A stretch of 64,000 bases of DNA from Marixanthotalea marina (GCA_018883545.1 JAHLEH010000002.1:186001-250000); one strand, 5' to 3'. Positions 18,765 to 30,777 are shown, counted from the stretch's first letter. Notes: generated by a model from the letters alone, not told the origin. Numbers and translations are program-made.

Positions 18765-18805
18765 ACGTCACCCTGTCCCGATGACTATCGGGATTGCTTC
18801 AGGGT
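18765..18805. repeat. REP-like interspersed palindrome
   Basis: CCCGAT-GACT-ATCGGG (18777-18792) is nested inside CCCTG...CAGGG and begins GTCACCCTGTCC. A sister unit, CCTGAT-AGCT-ATCGGG, lies near 21752. It is the type of extragenic palindromic repeat scattered in flavobacterial genomes. Confidence 0.5.
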
Positions 18806-18863
18806 CTCATCAAAACTACCTTTTAGCAGACAGGATTTCAGAATAGCAAATTATTGAATAACT

Positions 18864-19139
18864 TTAGAAAAAGCTTCCAATTGTTATACTTACACAAATA
18901 GCCAATATTACAAGGCTTACAATAAACCAAAAATTGGTTTTATACTGTTTTAAATATTTTATTCCTATAACAAGAAACACAAGTTGACCCAACAAAAAAG
19001 GGATGTCTAATATTTCCCGAAAAAAGCTTATTAAAACAAATTCTATCTTTAAAGTAATAAACAGTCAAGCTAAAATAAAGTAAGTGATTATTATAAAATT
19101 TACTATGGTTAAGTTCTTACTAGTAATCAATTTGTTCAT
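18864..19139 (-). pseudogene. small membrane protein gene broken by an in-frame TGA
   Basis: On the minus strand an ATG at 19139 opens a frame of 91 codons ending in TAA at 18864. It is interrupted once, by TGA at 19065-19067 (codon 25). Conceptual translation before the stop is MNKLITSKNLTIVNFIII and six further residues. After it come REILDIPFLLGQLVFLVIG, then a basic KYLKQYKTN turn and FWFIVSLVILAICVSITIG, so there are about three membrane segments. A Trp codon changed to TGA would explain it. No homologue family is recognised; the long, hydrophobic, coherent frame is the evidence. A sequencing error is the main alternative. Confidence 0.6.
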
Positions 19140-19160
19140 TTTACAATAATATATTTCATC

Positions 19161-20687
19161 TTAACGCTTACGCAACTCAAAAATATCCTTACGTCTATCT
19201 TTTAAATTACGTACGCTGCCAAATTGATTGAGTTCGCGCAATAAATCGATATCCACATCGGCAATTAAAATCATTTCTGTATTGGTGGTTGCCTCCGCTT
19301 TGATGCCATTAGCTGGAAACTGAAAATCACAAGGCGTAAATACCATCGATTGTGCAAACTGGATATCCATATTGTTCACCTTAGGCAAATTACCCACACT
19401 ACCTGCAATGGCTACATAACATTCATTTTCTATGGCTCTGGCCTGAGCACAATGGCGCACTCTGGAATATCCATTCTGCGTATCGGTTAAAAACGGGATG
19501 AACAAAATATCCATGCCTTCTTCTGCCAAAATACGGCTCAACTCAGGGAACTCAGAATCATAACAAATCAGCACGCCAATCTTTCCGCAATCTGTGTCGT
19601 ATGTTTTCAATTCCGTACCGCCTTGCATGCCCCAAACCTTCGCTTCATCGGGGGTCACATGCAGTTTTTCGTAACGCTCGGTAGTACCATCGCGTTTGCA
19701 TAAATAACCCACATTATACAGCAAACCATTACGCATTTCAGGAAAACTACCCGTAATGACATTGATATTATAAGACACAGCCAATTTTGAAAAACGCTGC
19801 ACAATCTCAGGCGTATATTTTGCCAATTCACGTATGGCTTCTGCTTCTGGCAAGTGGTTGTTATCGGCCATCAATGGTGCATTGAAAAACTCTGGAAACA
19901 ACGCAAAGTCCGAACGATATGCTGACACCGCATCAATAAAATATTCGGCTTGCTCCATCAAGCCATTCAGATCTTTATACAGGCGCATTTGCCATTGAAT
20001 CAATCCCAAACGGATGACCTTTTTTTGACTTACGGCTTTTTTGGTCTGTTTTTCAAAATAAATATTGTCCCACTCCATTAACACCGCATATTCATTACTG
20101 GCTTCATCACCTTCCAAATAGCCTTTCAATACTTTTATAGGGTGAAAATCGTTGGAAATCTGAAAGTTCAATACAGGATCATCAATTTCCTTACGCTTCA
20201 CTTTTTCAATGTATTGCTTAGGTGTTAACTCATCGGCATATTTGTGAAAATTGGGCATTCTTCCTCCAAAAACAATGCTTCGCAAATTCAGTTTTTCACA
20301 CAAATCCTTACGATAATCGTACAAACGCCTGCCCAAACGCAAACCTCTAAATTCTGTTTTAATAAACACATCTATGCCATAAAGCACATCGCCTTCGGGT
20401 TTATGGGTATCGAACTTGTAATTGCCTGTTATTTCTTTGTAGGTATGGTGCTCATCAAAATCTTTGTAATCAACAATAATGGACAAAGCGCAACCAGCCA
20501 GTTGACCATTTACTTTAATTACTATTTGACCTTCGGGGAATTTACTAATAAGGGTTTTTATTTGCTTAACACCCCAATAAGAATCTGGCATATTAGACGA
20601 ATACGCCTCTAGCATCGCGTCTTTTAATTCTTGGTAATCGTTTATGGTTAAATACTCCAGCTCTACATTCTCAATATTCTTTAGCAT
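19161..20687 (-). CDS. bifunctional GNAT acetyltransferase / carbon-nitrogen hydrolase
   Basis: A 508-residue fusion. Residues about 10-215 form a GNAT N-acetyltransferase domain with the acetyl-CoA loop EFRGLRLGRRLYDYRK. Residues about 225-505 form a nitrilase-superfamily domain with the Glu-Lys-Cys triad visible in FALFPEFFNAP, YEKLHVTPDE and IGVLICYDSEFPEL. Fusions of this layout are known across Bacteroidota and other phyla, but the physiological substrate is not established; a coupled amide hydrolysis and acyl transfer is plausible. It stands alone. Confidence 0.9.
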   Translation of the reverse strand: MLKNIENVELEYLTINDYQELKDAMLEAYSSNMPDSYWGVKQIKTLISKFPEGQIVIKVNGQLAGCALSIIVDYKDFDEHHTYKEITGNYKFDTHKPEGDVLYGIDVFIKTEFRGLRLGRRLYDYRKDLCEKLNLRSIVFGGRMPNFHKYADELTPKQYIEKVKRKEIDDPVLNFQISNDFHPIKVLKGYLEGDEASNEYAVLMEWDNIYFEKQTKKAVSQKKVIRLGLIQWQMRLYKDLNGLMEQAEYFIDAVSAYRSDFALFPEFFNAPLMADNNHLPEAEAIRELAKYTPEIVQRFSKLAVSYNINVITGSFPEMRNGLLYNVGYLCKRDGTTERYEKLHVTPDEAKVWGMQGGTELKTYDTDCGKIGVLICYDSEFPELSRILAEEGMDILFIPFLTDTQNGYSRVRHCAQARAIENECYVAIAGSVGNLPKVNNMDIQFAQSMVFTPCDFQFPANGIKAEATTNTEMILIADVDIDLLRELNQFGSVRNLKDRRKDIFELRKR

Positions 20688-20759
20688 ATAATTTTTTATG
20701 AATTTTGGGTTTTAGGTAAAGTTAAGGGTTTTTAGAAGCCAAACTTATTGAACAGTTTA

Positions 20760-21623
20760 TTAATTTGACTCAACTGCTTTTAATATTCGTCCATCAGATA
20801 GTTTCCATTCAGTAAGTCCATTTGCACTTCTACCCATTACTATGGCCGCTGCAGATGATGGACTTGTGAACAAATGATCTTTAGTAAAAGCCAACTTATT
20901 ATTTTCTTTTTTGATAATTCCATCACTAATTAAACTCTCTCTTAAATTAATTAAATTTTTTGGAAATGAGTTAGTAATTGAATTTGCTACTTCAGATTCT
21001 TTCAAGACAACAAAACCTTCATTAGTAAGCTGTCCCATTGCATTAGCACCTCGAGTTGCCTTTATATAAAAAATACTGTTAAGTTGTTCATCTAATGACT
21101 GGTTTGTATTTCGTAACTCTTCAAATATTTTGAAACCTAAAGTATTAACCAAAAGTTTAATATTTTCAATAAATTCTTCCATTTCTGCTTGATCAGATTC
21201 AGAAATATTTGGTTTAGGAGGTATATTTCCATTATCTAAATCATATCTATTAACTTGCATTGCAATTTCATAAAGTCTACTTTCTAAATACTTGATATGA
21301 GCTTTATTCAAGTTTTCATCTTTACTGACAAAAACAATTGCCTCATTCCAAAAATCTTTTGCTGAAAGATGTTGAATCAATCTTTTGTAGATACCTTCAG
21401 CCTCACCTATATAAGCTATATCTCTATTCTCCGACTTATTTGATCCTCCAAATAAAATATAAACTCCCGTACTATCCAATTCAGGTCTATCATTAGAATC
21501 TTTTATTTTTTTCCTTGGAATTTTAAAAGCTTTTCCTGTCCAATTCGAAAGTTCACAAGACATTCTACCATTTGGTTCACCATCTATCAAGAAAATTTTA
21601 ATTGTTTTTCCAAAATTTCTCAT
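20760..21623 (-). CDS. GIY-YIG nuclease family protein with DUF4357
   Basis: A 287-residue protein. A GIY-YIG-type core is recognisable in GVYILFGGSNKSENRDIAYIGEAEGIYKRLIQHL (about 52-86), followed by the helical YLESRLYEIA. The C-terminal part (about 190-285) resembles DUF4357 (ATRGANAMGQLTNEGFVVLKES; AAAIVMGRSANGLTEWKLSDGR). Proteins of this type are often accessory genes in defence or mobile contexts, but here the neighbours are housekeeping and no partner gene is visible. A candidate promoter lies 30 bases upstream. The DNA or RNA target is unknown. Confidence 0.8.
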   Translation of the reverse strand: MRNFGKTIKIFLIDGEPNGRMSCELSNWTGKAFKIPRKKIKDSNDRPELDSTGVYILFGGSNKSENRDIAYIGEAEGIYKRLIQHLSAKDFWNEAIVFVSKDENLNKAHIKYLESRLYEIAMQVNRYDLDNGNIPPKPNISESDQAEMEEFIENIKLLVNTLGFKIFEELRNTNQSLDEQLNSIFYIKATRGANAMGQLTNEGFVVLKESEVANSITNSFPKNLINLRESLISDGIIKKENNKLAFTKDHLFTSPSSAAAIVMGRSANGLTEWKLSDGRILKAVESN

Positions 21624-21652
21624 ATGATTATTGCATGGTTATAATTTCTTAC

Positions 21653-21660
21653 CAAAGTTA
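21653..21660 (-). promoter_or_regulatory. candidate -7 promoter box for the GIY-YIG gene
   Basis: The minus strand reads TAACTTTG (TAnnTTTG) about 30 bases before the start codon at 21623. Confidence 0.4.
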
Positions 21661-21744
21661 ATCAAAACAAAAGTTTATAAAATACTGACTTACCAATAAG
21701 TTATGCAATACTATTAACAGTTTTGCATTATTAAAGAGATTGTT

Positions 21745-21892
21745 TCGTCTCCTGATAGCTATCGGGACTCCTCGCAATGAACTGACGAGTTTTTGTCATT
21801 CCGCACCTGTCTGCCGACAGGGAGGCTTGATGCGGAATCCAGTATTCCAAAAAAAGCTAAATGGATTCCTACTTTTGCAGGAATGACAGGGA
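21745..21892. repeat. composite REP-like repeat with terminal inverted ends
   Basis: This stretch fills most of the 376-base gap between the GIY-YIG gene and katG. TGTCATTCC (21794-21802) pairs with GGAATGACA (21880-21888). Inside is CCTGTC-TGCC-GACAGG. Before it is CCTGAT-AGCT-ATCGGG. The right end (21863-21888) recurs at 60922-60947 with 3 differences in 26 bases. No coding frame is seen, so it looks like a non-autonomous interspersed element. Confidence 0.6.
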
Positions 21893-21913
21893 TTTCACAT
21901 TCACAATAACACA

Positions 21914-21943
21914 TAAAAAAACCTCCCTAACTTGGGAGGCCTT
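21914..21943 (-). terminator. katG terminator
   Basis: CCTCCC and GGGAGG arms around TAACTT, followed by a T run when read on the minus strand, about 60 bases beyond the katG stop codon. Confidence 0.75.
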
Positions 21944-21999
21944 TCAATATATTTAAGCTAGTCTAAAAACCTAACTTGTCTAACACGTCTAAAAAAAAT

Positions 22000-24195
<2,196 letters not shown>

Positions 24196-24242
24196 CTAAG
24201 GTATAACTTAGTAAGGCAAAAACACTATAAATTCAATTTATA
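24196..24242. promoter_or_regulatory. two dyads in the katG upstream region
   Basis: CTAAG/CTTAG (24196-24211) and TATAAAT-TCA-ATTTATA (24226-24242) lie 35-80 bases before the katG start. The second has perfect 7-base arms and resembles PerR- or Fur-like AT-rich operators, but it does not match a consensus exactly. Confidence 0.3.
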
Positions 24243-24304
24243 ATTCTTATTTCTTTATAAGATGAGTTTATGTTGAAAAAATACTTTTATTAAGGCAATT
24301 GAAT

Positions 24305-24934
24305 TCATTTCCTTTCAATCCACCAAGCCCAAAGTACAAAAAGCCACATTAAATTAGCAGACCAAGCAACGGCAGCAATGGAAGGTGGCGGCGGACCAAA
24401 AACATTCATCAAATGAATTACTAAAAAGAAAACAACCAATAACCAAAAAGCTGTTTTTCGTTTAGGTTTTAAATTTTTAAAATAAAAATATACGCCCACT
24501 AAAAACAGGCCGACTTCTAGAATGATTTCGGCTATTGGGCTATTCCATAACCCCAACCCCACTTTGGTATTGCTAAAAGGCGAAAGCGGTAAATCTGGAC
24601 GGTGGGTAATGAAATCCAATACCCAATGGCTAAAGACCAAAATACCTAGCAGCAATGCACCTTTTTTATTTTTTGTGAAAGCAAAATAAACGATACCCAA
24701 TAATAAACCCCAAACTACAGCCATTAGTAAACTGTGGGAATAAGGATAATACGTAAAATTTAACGGTGTTAAAGCTGTGTTACCAGGATCTACTTGGAAT
24801 GTTTCAACACCCAATAAAACAAAAATAGGCCATAGTAAATCTAAAAACTGAACGGCGATAAATAACATCGCCAAAGAAGGCAAAGCATCTTTCTTTTTAG
24901 CTCCAAATGCCAAAGCGTAGTGACCTATAAACAT
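24305..24934 (-). CDS. multi-pass inner-membrane protein, possible metal-dependent hydrolase family
   Basis: A 209-residue protein with about six membrane segments. The start MFIGHYALAFGAKK and the motifs YYPYSHSLLMAVVWG and FSHWVLDFITHRPDLP, with conserved His and Asp in membrane-proximal positions, resemble the YdjM/LexA-regulated family of membrane-bound putative metal-dependent hydrolases. Function in this family is unproven. It is monocistronic between katG and an RluA-family gene. Confidence 0.7.
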   Translation of the reverse strand: MFIGHYALAFGAKKKDALPSLAMLFIAVQFLDLLWPIFVLLGVETFQVDPGNTALTPLNFTYYPYSHSLLMAVVWGLLLGIVYFAFTKNKKGALLLGILVFSHWVLDFITHRPDLPLSPFSNTKVGLGLWNSPIAEIILEVGLFLVGVYFYFKNLKPKRKTAFWLLVVFFLVIHLMNVFGPPPPSIAAVAWSANLMWLFVLWAWWIERK

Positions 24935-25035
24935 AGTTGATTGGAATTATTGAGTGAAATTATATTTTTTTCTGAATAATAAAAAACTATTTGAAACAAT
25001 TAATTTTCAAACGTTTAGTCTCTATAAGAAGAAAA

Positions 25036-26727
25036 TCAAAAAGGCGCTTCACAAACTATATTAAGAAGTTCTTTGGTAACAGGATGCGTAAAGGTTAATT
25101 GCTCCGCATGCAAATGCAATCTATCGGTCTTTGTACCATACAAATCGTCACCTACAATAGGGGTTTTAAGGCCATCAATATGGGCAGCATGCACCCGTAA
25201 TTGATGGGTGCGCCCAGTTATGGGATAAAAATGTATGCGCGTTTTACCATTTTCTATAGCAACTACCTCATAATTTGTAACAGCTGGTTTACCATATTCG
25301 TAACACACCAATTGTTGCGGGCGATTATCCAAATCAACCCGAAGCGGTAAATCAATCTGGCCAGAAACTTGCTCGAGTTCGCCATTCAACAAAGCCACGT
25401 AGCGTTTTTTTACGGTACGCCCTATGAACTGTTTTTGCAACTGCTTGTGAATACGCTCGGATTTAGCCACCAATAACAATCCGGAAGTGGACATATCCAA
25501 ACGATGTACCAACAAAGGGCCTTTGGCTTTGGGCAAATAACGCTTCATTTTGGTCAATACCGATTCGTTGTAGGTTTTGCCCGGAACGGACAAAAACTCA
25601 TGGGGTTTGTTTACCAATAATAAATAGTCGTCTTCGTAAACAATTTCCAAGTCCTTGTCGTAACTGATGTTTTTTTCTATCGGATTATCTTCCACGTTTA
25701 ACCCTTGCATCATATGCCCTAAAATTGGTTCGCATTTACTACGGCAGGACGGATAGAACTGTTTGTGTTTACGCACTTCGGACTTTGGCGAAGCCCCCCA
25801 CCAAAATTCCGCCATAGCGATGGGTTGCAATTTATTTTTATAAGCATATTGAAACAACTTTGGAGCCGCACATTCTCCTGAACCCGCTGGCGGATTGGGT
25901 GAAACTGTATTTTTGAAAATGGCCAACAAGTCCTTTGTTTCGCCTTCTGCATTTAAAAATTGGTACTGTTCGTGCAACCGTTTTTGCAAGGACGCCGACA
26001 ATAAAGCGCGTTTCTCTTTTAGTTGATTTATAGGTTCCAATAATGCACTTAATTGCATTTCAGCATGTTCAATCTTTTTGTCCCACTCCTTTTTTAAACG
26101 TTTCAGCTCTAGTTGGTAGCGAATACTTTCCGTTTTAAGTTTATTGAACAAAACATCATACGCTTGCACACTTAATAATTGCTTTGCTTCTTCTCGCTGT
26201 TGATTCCGTTTTAGTTTTTCAACTTTCATTAACGACTTGAAAGCAGCCAGTTCTTTTTGGGAAGCTTCTTTTAATTCAGTTAATTTTGTTTTCGCTTTTT
26301 TTAATTCAACAGCATTTTCAAAAGTCTCAATTTCTTTATTGAGCTGATTGAGCTTAGCCTCTCCTATTTTATAAAACCCTGTTTCATCCAACGTGTCGAA
26401 AATAGGTGGTACAAAACCTTTTAGGTCGTTACTTTCAGCCAATTTTCCAGAAAAAGCGGCCAAATATCCCAAAGTGCCATCAGCTTGTTTAACCACCATA
26501 ACGCCAAACATTTTTCCAATAACCAACCCATCCATTGCTGGGTCGAGTCCGAAATTATGAACGAAATCCGTTTGGTTTTCTAAATACAATTGCAATTGAG
26601 ATGCTGCTTGCACACACAGCGGATGCGGCTCATAATAAAAAGGGAACGTAAACTTTTTAGGCAAAGCAACTCCCTCGCTATTTTGTAAAGGATGTATGTA
26701 TGAATGACCGAATGAATGCATAAACAA
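25036..26727 (-). CDS. RluA-family pseudouridine synthase with long N-terminal coiled-coil domain
   Basis: A 563-residue protein. Its C-terminal 220 residues form an RluA-type catalytic domain, with the catalytic Asp in HRLDMSTSGLLL and the family motif GRTHQLRVH. The first 340 residues are an extension with a long charged coiled coil (about 130-260) and a cysteine-containing segment (YPSCRSKCEPILGHMMQG). Such extended RluA proteins occur in several phyla and probably modify rRNA or tRNA uridines; the position is not known. It is a single gene. Confidence 0.88.
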   Translation of the reverse strand: MFMHSFGHSYIHPLQNSEGVALPKKFTFPFYYEPHPLCVQAASQLQLYLENQTDFVHNFGLDPAMDGLVIGKMFGVMVVKQADGTLGYLAAFSGKLAESNDLKGFVPPIFDTLDETGFYKIGEAKLNQLNKEIETFENAVELKKAKTKLTELKEASQKELAAFKSLMKVEKLKRNQQREEAKQLLSVQAYDVLFNKLKTESIRYQLELKRLKKEWDKKIEHAEMQLSALLEPINQLKEKRALLSASLQKRLHEQYQFLNAEGETKDLLAIFKNTVSPNPPAGSGECAAPKLFQYAYKNKLQPIAMAEFWWGASPKSEVRKHKQFYPSCRSKCEPILGHMMQGLNVEDNPIEKNISYDKDLEIVYEDDYLLLVNKPHEFLSVPGKTYNESVLTKMKRYLPKAKGPLLVHRLDMSTSGLLLVAKSERIHKQLQKQFIGRTVKKRYVALLNGELEQVSGQIDLPLRVDLDNRPQQLVCYEYGKPAVTNYEVVAIENGKTRIHFYPITGRTHQLRVHAAHIDGLKTPIVGDDLYGTKTDRLHLHAEQLTFTHPVTKELLNIVCEAPF

Positions 26728-26792
26728 CGTAGAAAACGCCGCAAAGAAACGAAAATTAATAATTCCTGTTTCCTTTCATTTGTTTTTTGATT

Positions 26793-27158
26793 TTACCTAC
26801 CACCAACCTCTTCCATTCTAAACGCAACCATTTTTCCTATTAAATCGAGGGGCAAAGCTTCATTAAGCGGAAATTGAACCGAGCCTTTGCCTTGCTTATA
26901 TTTTGAAAGTTCTTTTTGAAATTGTTTATGCCCCGTAGGTGTTGCATAAAACCCAATATGATTTTTGTAAGCACCAAAATACACCAATGGTTTTTTACGA
27001 AGCTTGTAAGCCGGCATTCCATAAGATATACTTTCTACAGCTTCTGGGGCGGTTTCCAAAATTATTTTGCGCATGGCAACTAATTTAATCTTAACATCTT
27101 CGGGAAATGAGTTTATATATGCATCAACGGAAAGGAAATGTTTCATAATTAGTTTCAT
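26793..27158 (-). CDS. DUF1801 family protein
   Basis: A 121-residue cytoplasmic protein of the DUF1801 (YdhG-like) fold. The core reads VDAYINSFPEDVKIKLVAMRKIILETAPEAVESISYGMPAYKLRKKPLVYFGAYKNHIGFYATP. Some relatives were linked to iron handling, but function here is open. Translation may begin at 27158 or four codons later at 27146; there is no clear ribosome-binding site for either. It is an isolated gene. Confidence 0.8.
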   Translation of the reverse strand: MKLIMKHFLSVDAYINSFPEDVKIKLVAMRKIILETAPEAVESISYGMPAYKLRKKPLVYFGAYKNHIGFYATPTGHKQFQKELSKYKQGKGSVQFPLNEALPLDLIGKMVAFRMEEVGGR

Positions 27159-27221
27159 TTGAACAACAACGATTACGAAGTTAATTATTTTGAAACTAGT
27201 TTGTTAACTTTTTTTAAATCC

Positions 27222-27614
27222 CTATTTTATGAATTTCCCCGACGGAATTAAAGTTAAATTATCTGTTGGCAAATTGTAAATATACACCCAAGCATTAATG
27301 GTTCCTAAAGTTTCCATGTGGACTTTCACCAGTTCCCGCCTGTATAAATCGGGATCGGCTGATTTGGGGTCTATCCCTTCGTAGGCATCCAAAGTTTTAA
27401 ATACTTCATCTTCATTGTTAAGCAATTTAAAAACATGTCCATGAACTTTATCTTCTGGTTTTTCGCTTAAAACAGCGCCTGGATAATGAGCAACCATATA
27501 AAGCTGCCCTTGAAAAAAACCACGTCCTAAAAATTCGGAATGATGATTCAAAAAGCTAGCCATCGGGTGTTTATAGCCTTTTTTTAAAGTACCATATACA
27601 AATAAGTATTGCAT
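27222..27614 (-). CDS. gamma-glutamylcyclotransferase-like protein
   Basis: A 130-residue protein of the GGCT/AIG2-like fold. The substrate-binding loop YGTLKKG is at residues 7-13 and the candidate catalytic Glu lies in TLDAYEGID. The family cyclises gamma-glutamyl groups to 5-oxoproline. It begins 3 bases after ytxJ and is probably cotranscribed with it, linking it to low-molecular-weight thiol chemistry. The window also encodes 5-oxoprolinase (pxpABC), the enzyme that would consume such a product. Confidence 0.82.
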   Translation of the reverse strand: MQYLFVYGTLKKGYKHPMASFLNHHSEFLGRGFFQGQLYMVAHYPGAVLSEKPEDKVHGHVFKLLNNEDEVFKTLDAYEGIDPKSADPDLYRRELVKVHMETLGTINAWVYIYNLPTDNLTLIPSGKFIK

Positions 27615-27617
27615 ATA

Positions 27618-28007
27618 TTAAACAAAGGCTTTTAAATCCAAATCATTTATACTGCCGTGACTTTCATGAGCAACTACTTGACCATTTTTAATCACCAATA
27701 ATTGTGGCGATTCGTGAACCACATTAAAACTATCAGCCACCGCATTGGAAACTGCTCTGTTTTGGATTAAATCCAAATGATATAAATCTAATACATTGTC
27801 ATCTAAATCGAAATTTCCAACAAATTGGTTCATCACCATCCTACTGATACCACAGCGCGTTGAATGTTTAAAAATGAACTGTGTTTTGGTTTTCGATTTT
27901 TCTTTTATGCTTTCCAACTGATTTACATCGGTTAAGTCAATCCAAGGCAATTTATTTTCTTCTTTTTCTTCAGTATTGTTGCTAAACAACTTATTGAATA
28001 ATCCCAT
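27618..28007 (-). CDS. ytxJ: YtxJ-like thioredoxin-fold protein (bacillithiol system)
   Basis: From the ATG at 28007 the product is 129 residues, MGLFNKLFSNNTEEKEENKLPWI onward; the open frame extends 15 codons further but without family similarity. The body is a YtxJ protein: FIFKHSTRCGISRMVMNQF holds the single redox Cys of a monothiol thioredoxin-like site, and LLVIKNGQVVAHESHGSI is the typical end. YtxJ is proposed to be a bacilliredoxin that removes bacillithiol from mixed disulfides. The downstream gamma-glutamylcyclotransferase gene fits a thiol-metabolism unit. Confidence 0.85.
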   Translation of the reverse strand: MGLFNKLFSNNTEEKEENKLPWIDLTDVNQLESIKEKSKTKTQFIFKHSTRCGISRMVMNQFVGNFDLDDNVLDLYHLDLIQNRAVSNAVADSFNVVHESPQLLVIKNGQVVAHESHGSINDLDLKAFV

Positions 28008-28062
28008 ACAATTTATTATATTTAAGTACACTAAGTCGTAATCATCCAACAACCTTACAACT

Positions 28063-28105
28063 GACGAAATGTCTTTATTTTTCTAGGTTTTCACGACATT
28101 TTGTC
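28063..28105. promoter_or_regulatory. paired palindromic sites upstream of clpB
   Basis: GACGAAATGTC (28063-28073) and GACATTTTGTC (28095-28105) are near-perfect reverse complements of one another. Each is also close to the palindrome GACA-N3-TGTC. They lie 63-105 bases before the clpB start and could bind a heat- or stress-responsive regulator. They do not match the HrcA CIRCE element. Confidence 0.4.
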
Positions 28106-28167
28106 TTGCAAATTCCATTGGTAAGATTATTGAATATCCATTTGCAAAGAAAAGAAAAAACAACACA

Positions 28168-30777
28168 ATGAACTTTAATAATTATACAATCAAATCACAA
28201 GAAACCATACAACAAGCACAACAGCTTGCACAAAGTTATGGGCATCAACAAATAGAGAACGAGCACATTTTTAAAGCGCTTCTTGAAGTTGATGAAAATG
28301 TGTTGCCATTTATACTTAAAAAACTGAATGTGAACACAGCTATATTAAAACAGGCTTTAGATAAACAGTTGGAAAGCTACTCTAAAGTATCTGGTGGCGA
28401 TATTATGCTATCCCGCGAAGCTAGCAAAACCTTGAACGAAGCATCGATTGTTGCAAAAAAAATGAACGATGAATATGTTTCTGTAGAACACATTCTTTTG
28501 GCTGTATTCAAATCCAACAGCAAAATAGCACAAATGCTGAAAGACCAAGGGGTGACCGAAAAACACCTAAAAGCAGCTATTGAAGAATTGCGCAAAGGTG
28601 AACGTGTAACTTCCCAAAGTCAGGAAGAGACCTACAACGCTTTAAGCAAATATGCCAAAAACCTAAACCAGTTGGCTAAAGACGGTAAATTGGATCCTGT
28701 TATTGGTCGTGATGAGGAAATAAGGCGCATCCTTCAAATATTATCAAGAAGAACCAAAAACAACCCTATTTTGGTGGGTGAACCCGGCACAGGTAAAACC
28801 GCCATTGCCGAAGGGTTAGCGCATCGTATTGTAGATGGCGATGTTCCCGAAAACCTAAAGGAAAAACAAATTTTTGCTTTAGATATGGGCGCCTTAATTG
28901 CAGGAGCCAAATACAAAGGTGAGTTTGAAGAGCGTTTAAAAGCCGTTATAAAAGAGGTTACTACCAGTGAAGGCGATATTGTTTTATTTATAGACGAAAT
29001 ACATACCTTGGTGGGCGCCGGTGGCGGTCAGGGCGCTATGGATGCTGCCAACATTTTAAAACCTGCTTTGGCAAGAGGTGAATTAAGAGCTATTGGCGCT
29101 ACTACTTTAGACGAGTACCAAAAATACTTTGAAAAAGATAAAGCATTGGAGCGTCGTTTCCAAAAAGTAATGGTAGACGAGCCCGATACCGAAAGTGCCA
29201 TTTCCATATTGCGTGGTATTAAAGAAAAATACGAAACACATCACAAAGTTCGTATAAAAGACGAAGCCATTATTGGCGCGGTCGAGCTATCGCAACGCTA
29301 TATCACCAATAGGTTTTTACCCGATAAAGCTATTGACTTGATGGACGAGGCCGCTTCTAAATTGCGTATGGAAATCAACTCCAAACCAGAAGAATTGGAT
29401 GTTTTAGATCGTAAAATCATGCAATTGGAAATTGAGATTGAAGCCATTAAACGTGAGAAAGATGAAGTTAAATTGAAAAGCCTAAATGCTGAATTGGCCA
29501 ATTTAAAAGAAGAACGCAATGCCATTTACGCCAAATGGAAAAGCGAAAAAGAAGTAGTTGATAACATTCAAAACATCAAACAATCTATTGAAGATTATAA
29601 ATTGGAAGCCGAACGCGCCGAACGCGAAGGCGATTATGGCAAAGTGGCCGAATTACGCTATGGCAAAATAAAAGATGCCCAAGCAGATTTGGAAAAACTT
29701 CAAAAGGAATTACAGGAAAATCAATCTGGCAACTCCTTAATCAAAGAAGAAGTCACATATGATGACATTGCCGAAGTGGTGGCAAAATGGACAGGTATTC
29801 CTGTGACTAAAATGTTGCAAACCGAACGCGAAAAGCTTTTAAAACTGGAAGATGAATTACACAAACGCGTGGTTGGTCAAGAAGAAGCCATTCAAGCGGT
29901 GAGCGATGCCGTTCGTAGAAGTCGCGCCGGGTTACAAAATCCGCAAAAACCCATTGGCACTTTCCTGTTTTTAGGAACCACAGGTGTTGGTAAAACCGAA
30001 TTGGCCAAAGCATTGGCCGAATATTTGTTTGACGATGAAAGCGCCATGACCAGAATTGATATGAGTGAGTATCAAGAGCGTCATGCCGTTAGCAGATTGG
30101 TTGGTGCCCCTCCGGGATACGTAGGCTATGACGAAGGCGGCCAGTTAACAGAAGCCGTAAGAAGAAAACCGTATTCAGTTGTGCTATTGGATGAAGTTGA
30201 AAAAGCGCATCCAGATACCTTCAACATCTTATTGCAAGTATTGGATGAAGGTCATTTAACCGATAATAAAGGTAGGGTAGCCGATTTCAAAAACACCATT
30301 ATCATTATGACCTCCAATATGGGAAGCCAGATTATCCAAGAGCGTTTTGAAGCCACAAAAGACATCGATTCCGCCATTGAAACAGCAAAACTTGATGTGC
30401 TTTCATTGCTAAAGCAAAGTATTAGGCCAGAGTTTTTAAACCGTATTGACGACATCATCATGTTTACACCTTTAACCAAAGAAAACATTTTAGACATTGT
30501 TAGGTTGCAGCTAAAAGGCTTGACTAAAATGCTGTCAAAACAAAACATTACGTTTGATGCCACCCAAGAAGCAGTTGATTATCTAGCAACAAAAGGTTAC
30601 AACCCAGAATATGGTGCCAGACCTGTAAAACGTGTAATACAAAAAGAAGTTTTAAACGCTTTGAGCAAAGAGATTTTATCTGGAAAAATCACCACAGATA
30701 GCGTCATCTTACTAGATTCTTTTGATAATAATTTAGTATTCAGAAACCAAAGTGATTTAGTTTCGAAAGATATTTAA
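28168..30777 (+). CDS. clpB: ATP-dependent disaggregase ClpB
   Basis: An 869-residue Hsp100 chaperone that, with DnaK, pulls proteins out of aggregates. Order: Clp N-domain repeats (1-145), first AAA+ module with GEPGTGKT near residue 204, the long coiled-coil middle domain (about 405-525) that marks ClpB rather than ClpA or ClpC, and the second AAA+ module with GTTGVGKT near 603. Length is typical. The absence of a ClpP-binding loop is in line with a disaggregase. It is monocistronic. Confidence 0.97.
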   Translation: MNFNNYTIKSQETIQQAQQLAQSYGHQQIENEHIFKALLEVDENVLPFILKKLNVNTAILKQALDKQLESYSKVSGGDIMLSREASKTLNEASIVAKKMNDEYVSVEHILLAVFKSNSKIAQMLKDQGVTEKHLKAAIEELRKGERVTSQSQEETYNALSKYAKNLNQLAKDGKLDPVIGRDEEIRRILQILSRRTKNNPILVGEPGTGKTAIAEGLAHRIVDGDVPENLKEKQIFALDMGALIAGAKYKGEFEERLKAVIKEVTTSEGDIVLFIDEIHTLVGAGGGQGAMDAANILKPALARGELRAIGATTLDEYQKYFEKDKALERRFQKVMVDEPDTESAISILRGIKEKYETHHKVRIKDEAIIGAVELSQRYITNRFLPDKAIDLMDEAASKLRMEINSKPEELDVLDRKIMQLEIEIEAIKREKDEVKLKSLNAELANLKEERNAIYAKWKSEKEVVDNIQNIKQSIEDYKLEAERAEREGDYGKVAELRYGKIKDAQADLEKLQKELQENQSGNSLIKEEVTYDDIAEVVAKWTGIPVTKMLQTEREKLLKLEDELHKRVVGQEEAIQAVSDAVRRSRAGLQNPQKPIGTFLFLGTTGVGKTELAKALAEYLFDDESAMTRIDMSEYQERHAVSRLVGAPPGYVGYDEGGQLTEAVRRKPYSVVLLDEVEKAHPDTFNILLQVLDEGHLTDNKGRVADFKNTIIIMTSNMGSQIIQERFEATKDIDSAIETAKLDVLSLLKQSIRPEFLNRIDDIIMFTPLTKENILDIVRLQLKGLTKMLSKQNITFDATQEAVDYLATKGYNPEYGARPVKRVIQKEVLNALSKEILSGKITTDSVILLDSFDNNLVFRNQSDLVSKDI

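Noticed and set aside
20760-21623. GIY-YIG protein as part of a defence island
   Set aside because: Neighbours are a metabolic fusion enzyme and katG; no restriction, toxin or phage gene is nearby.
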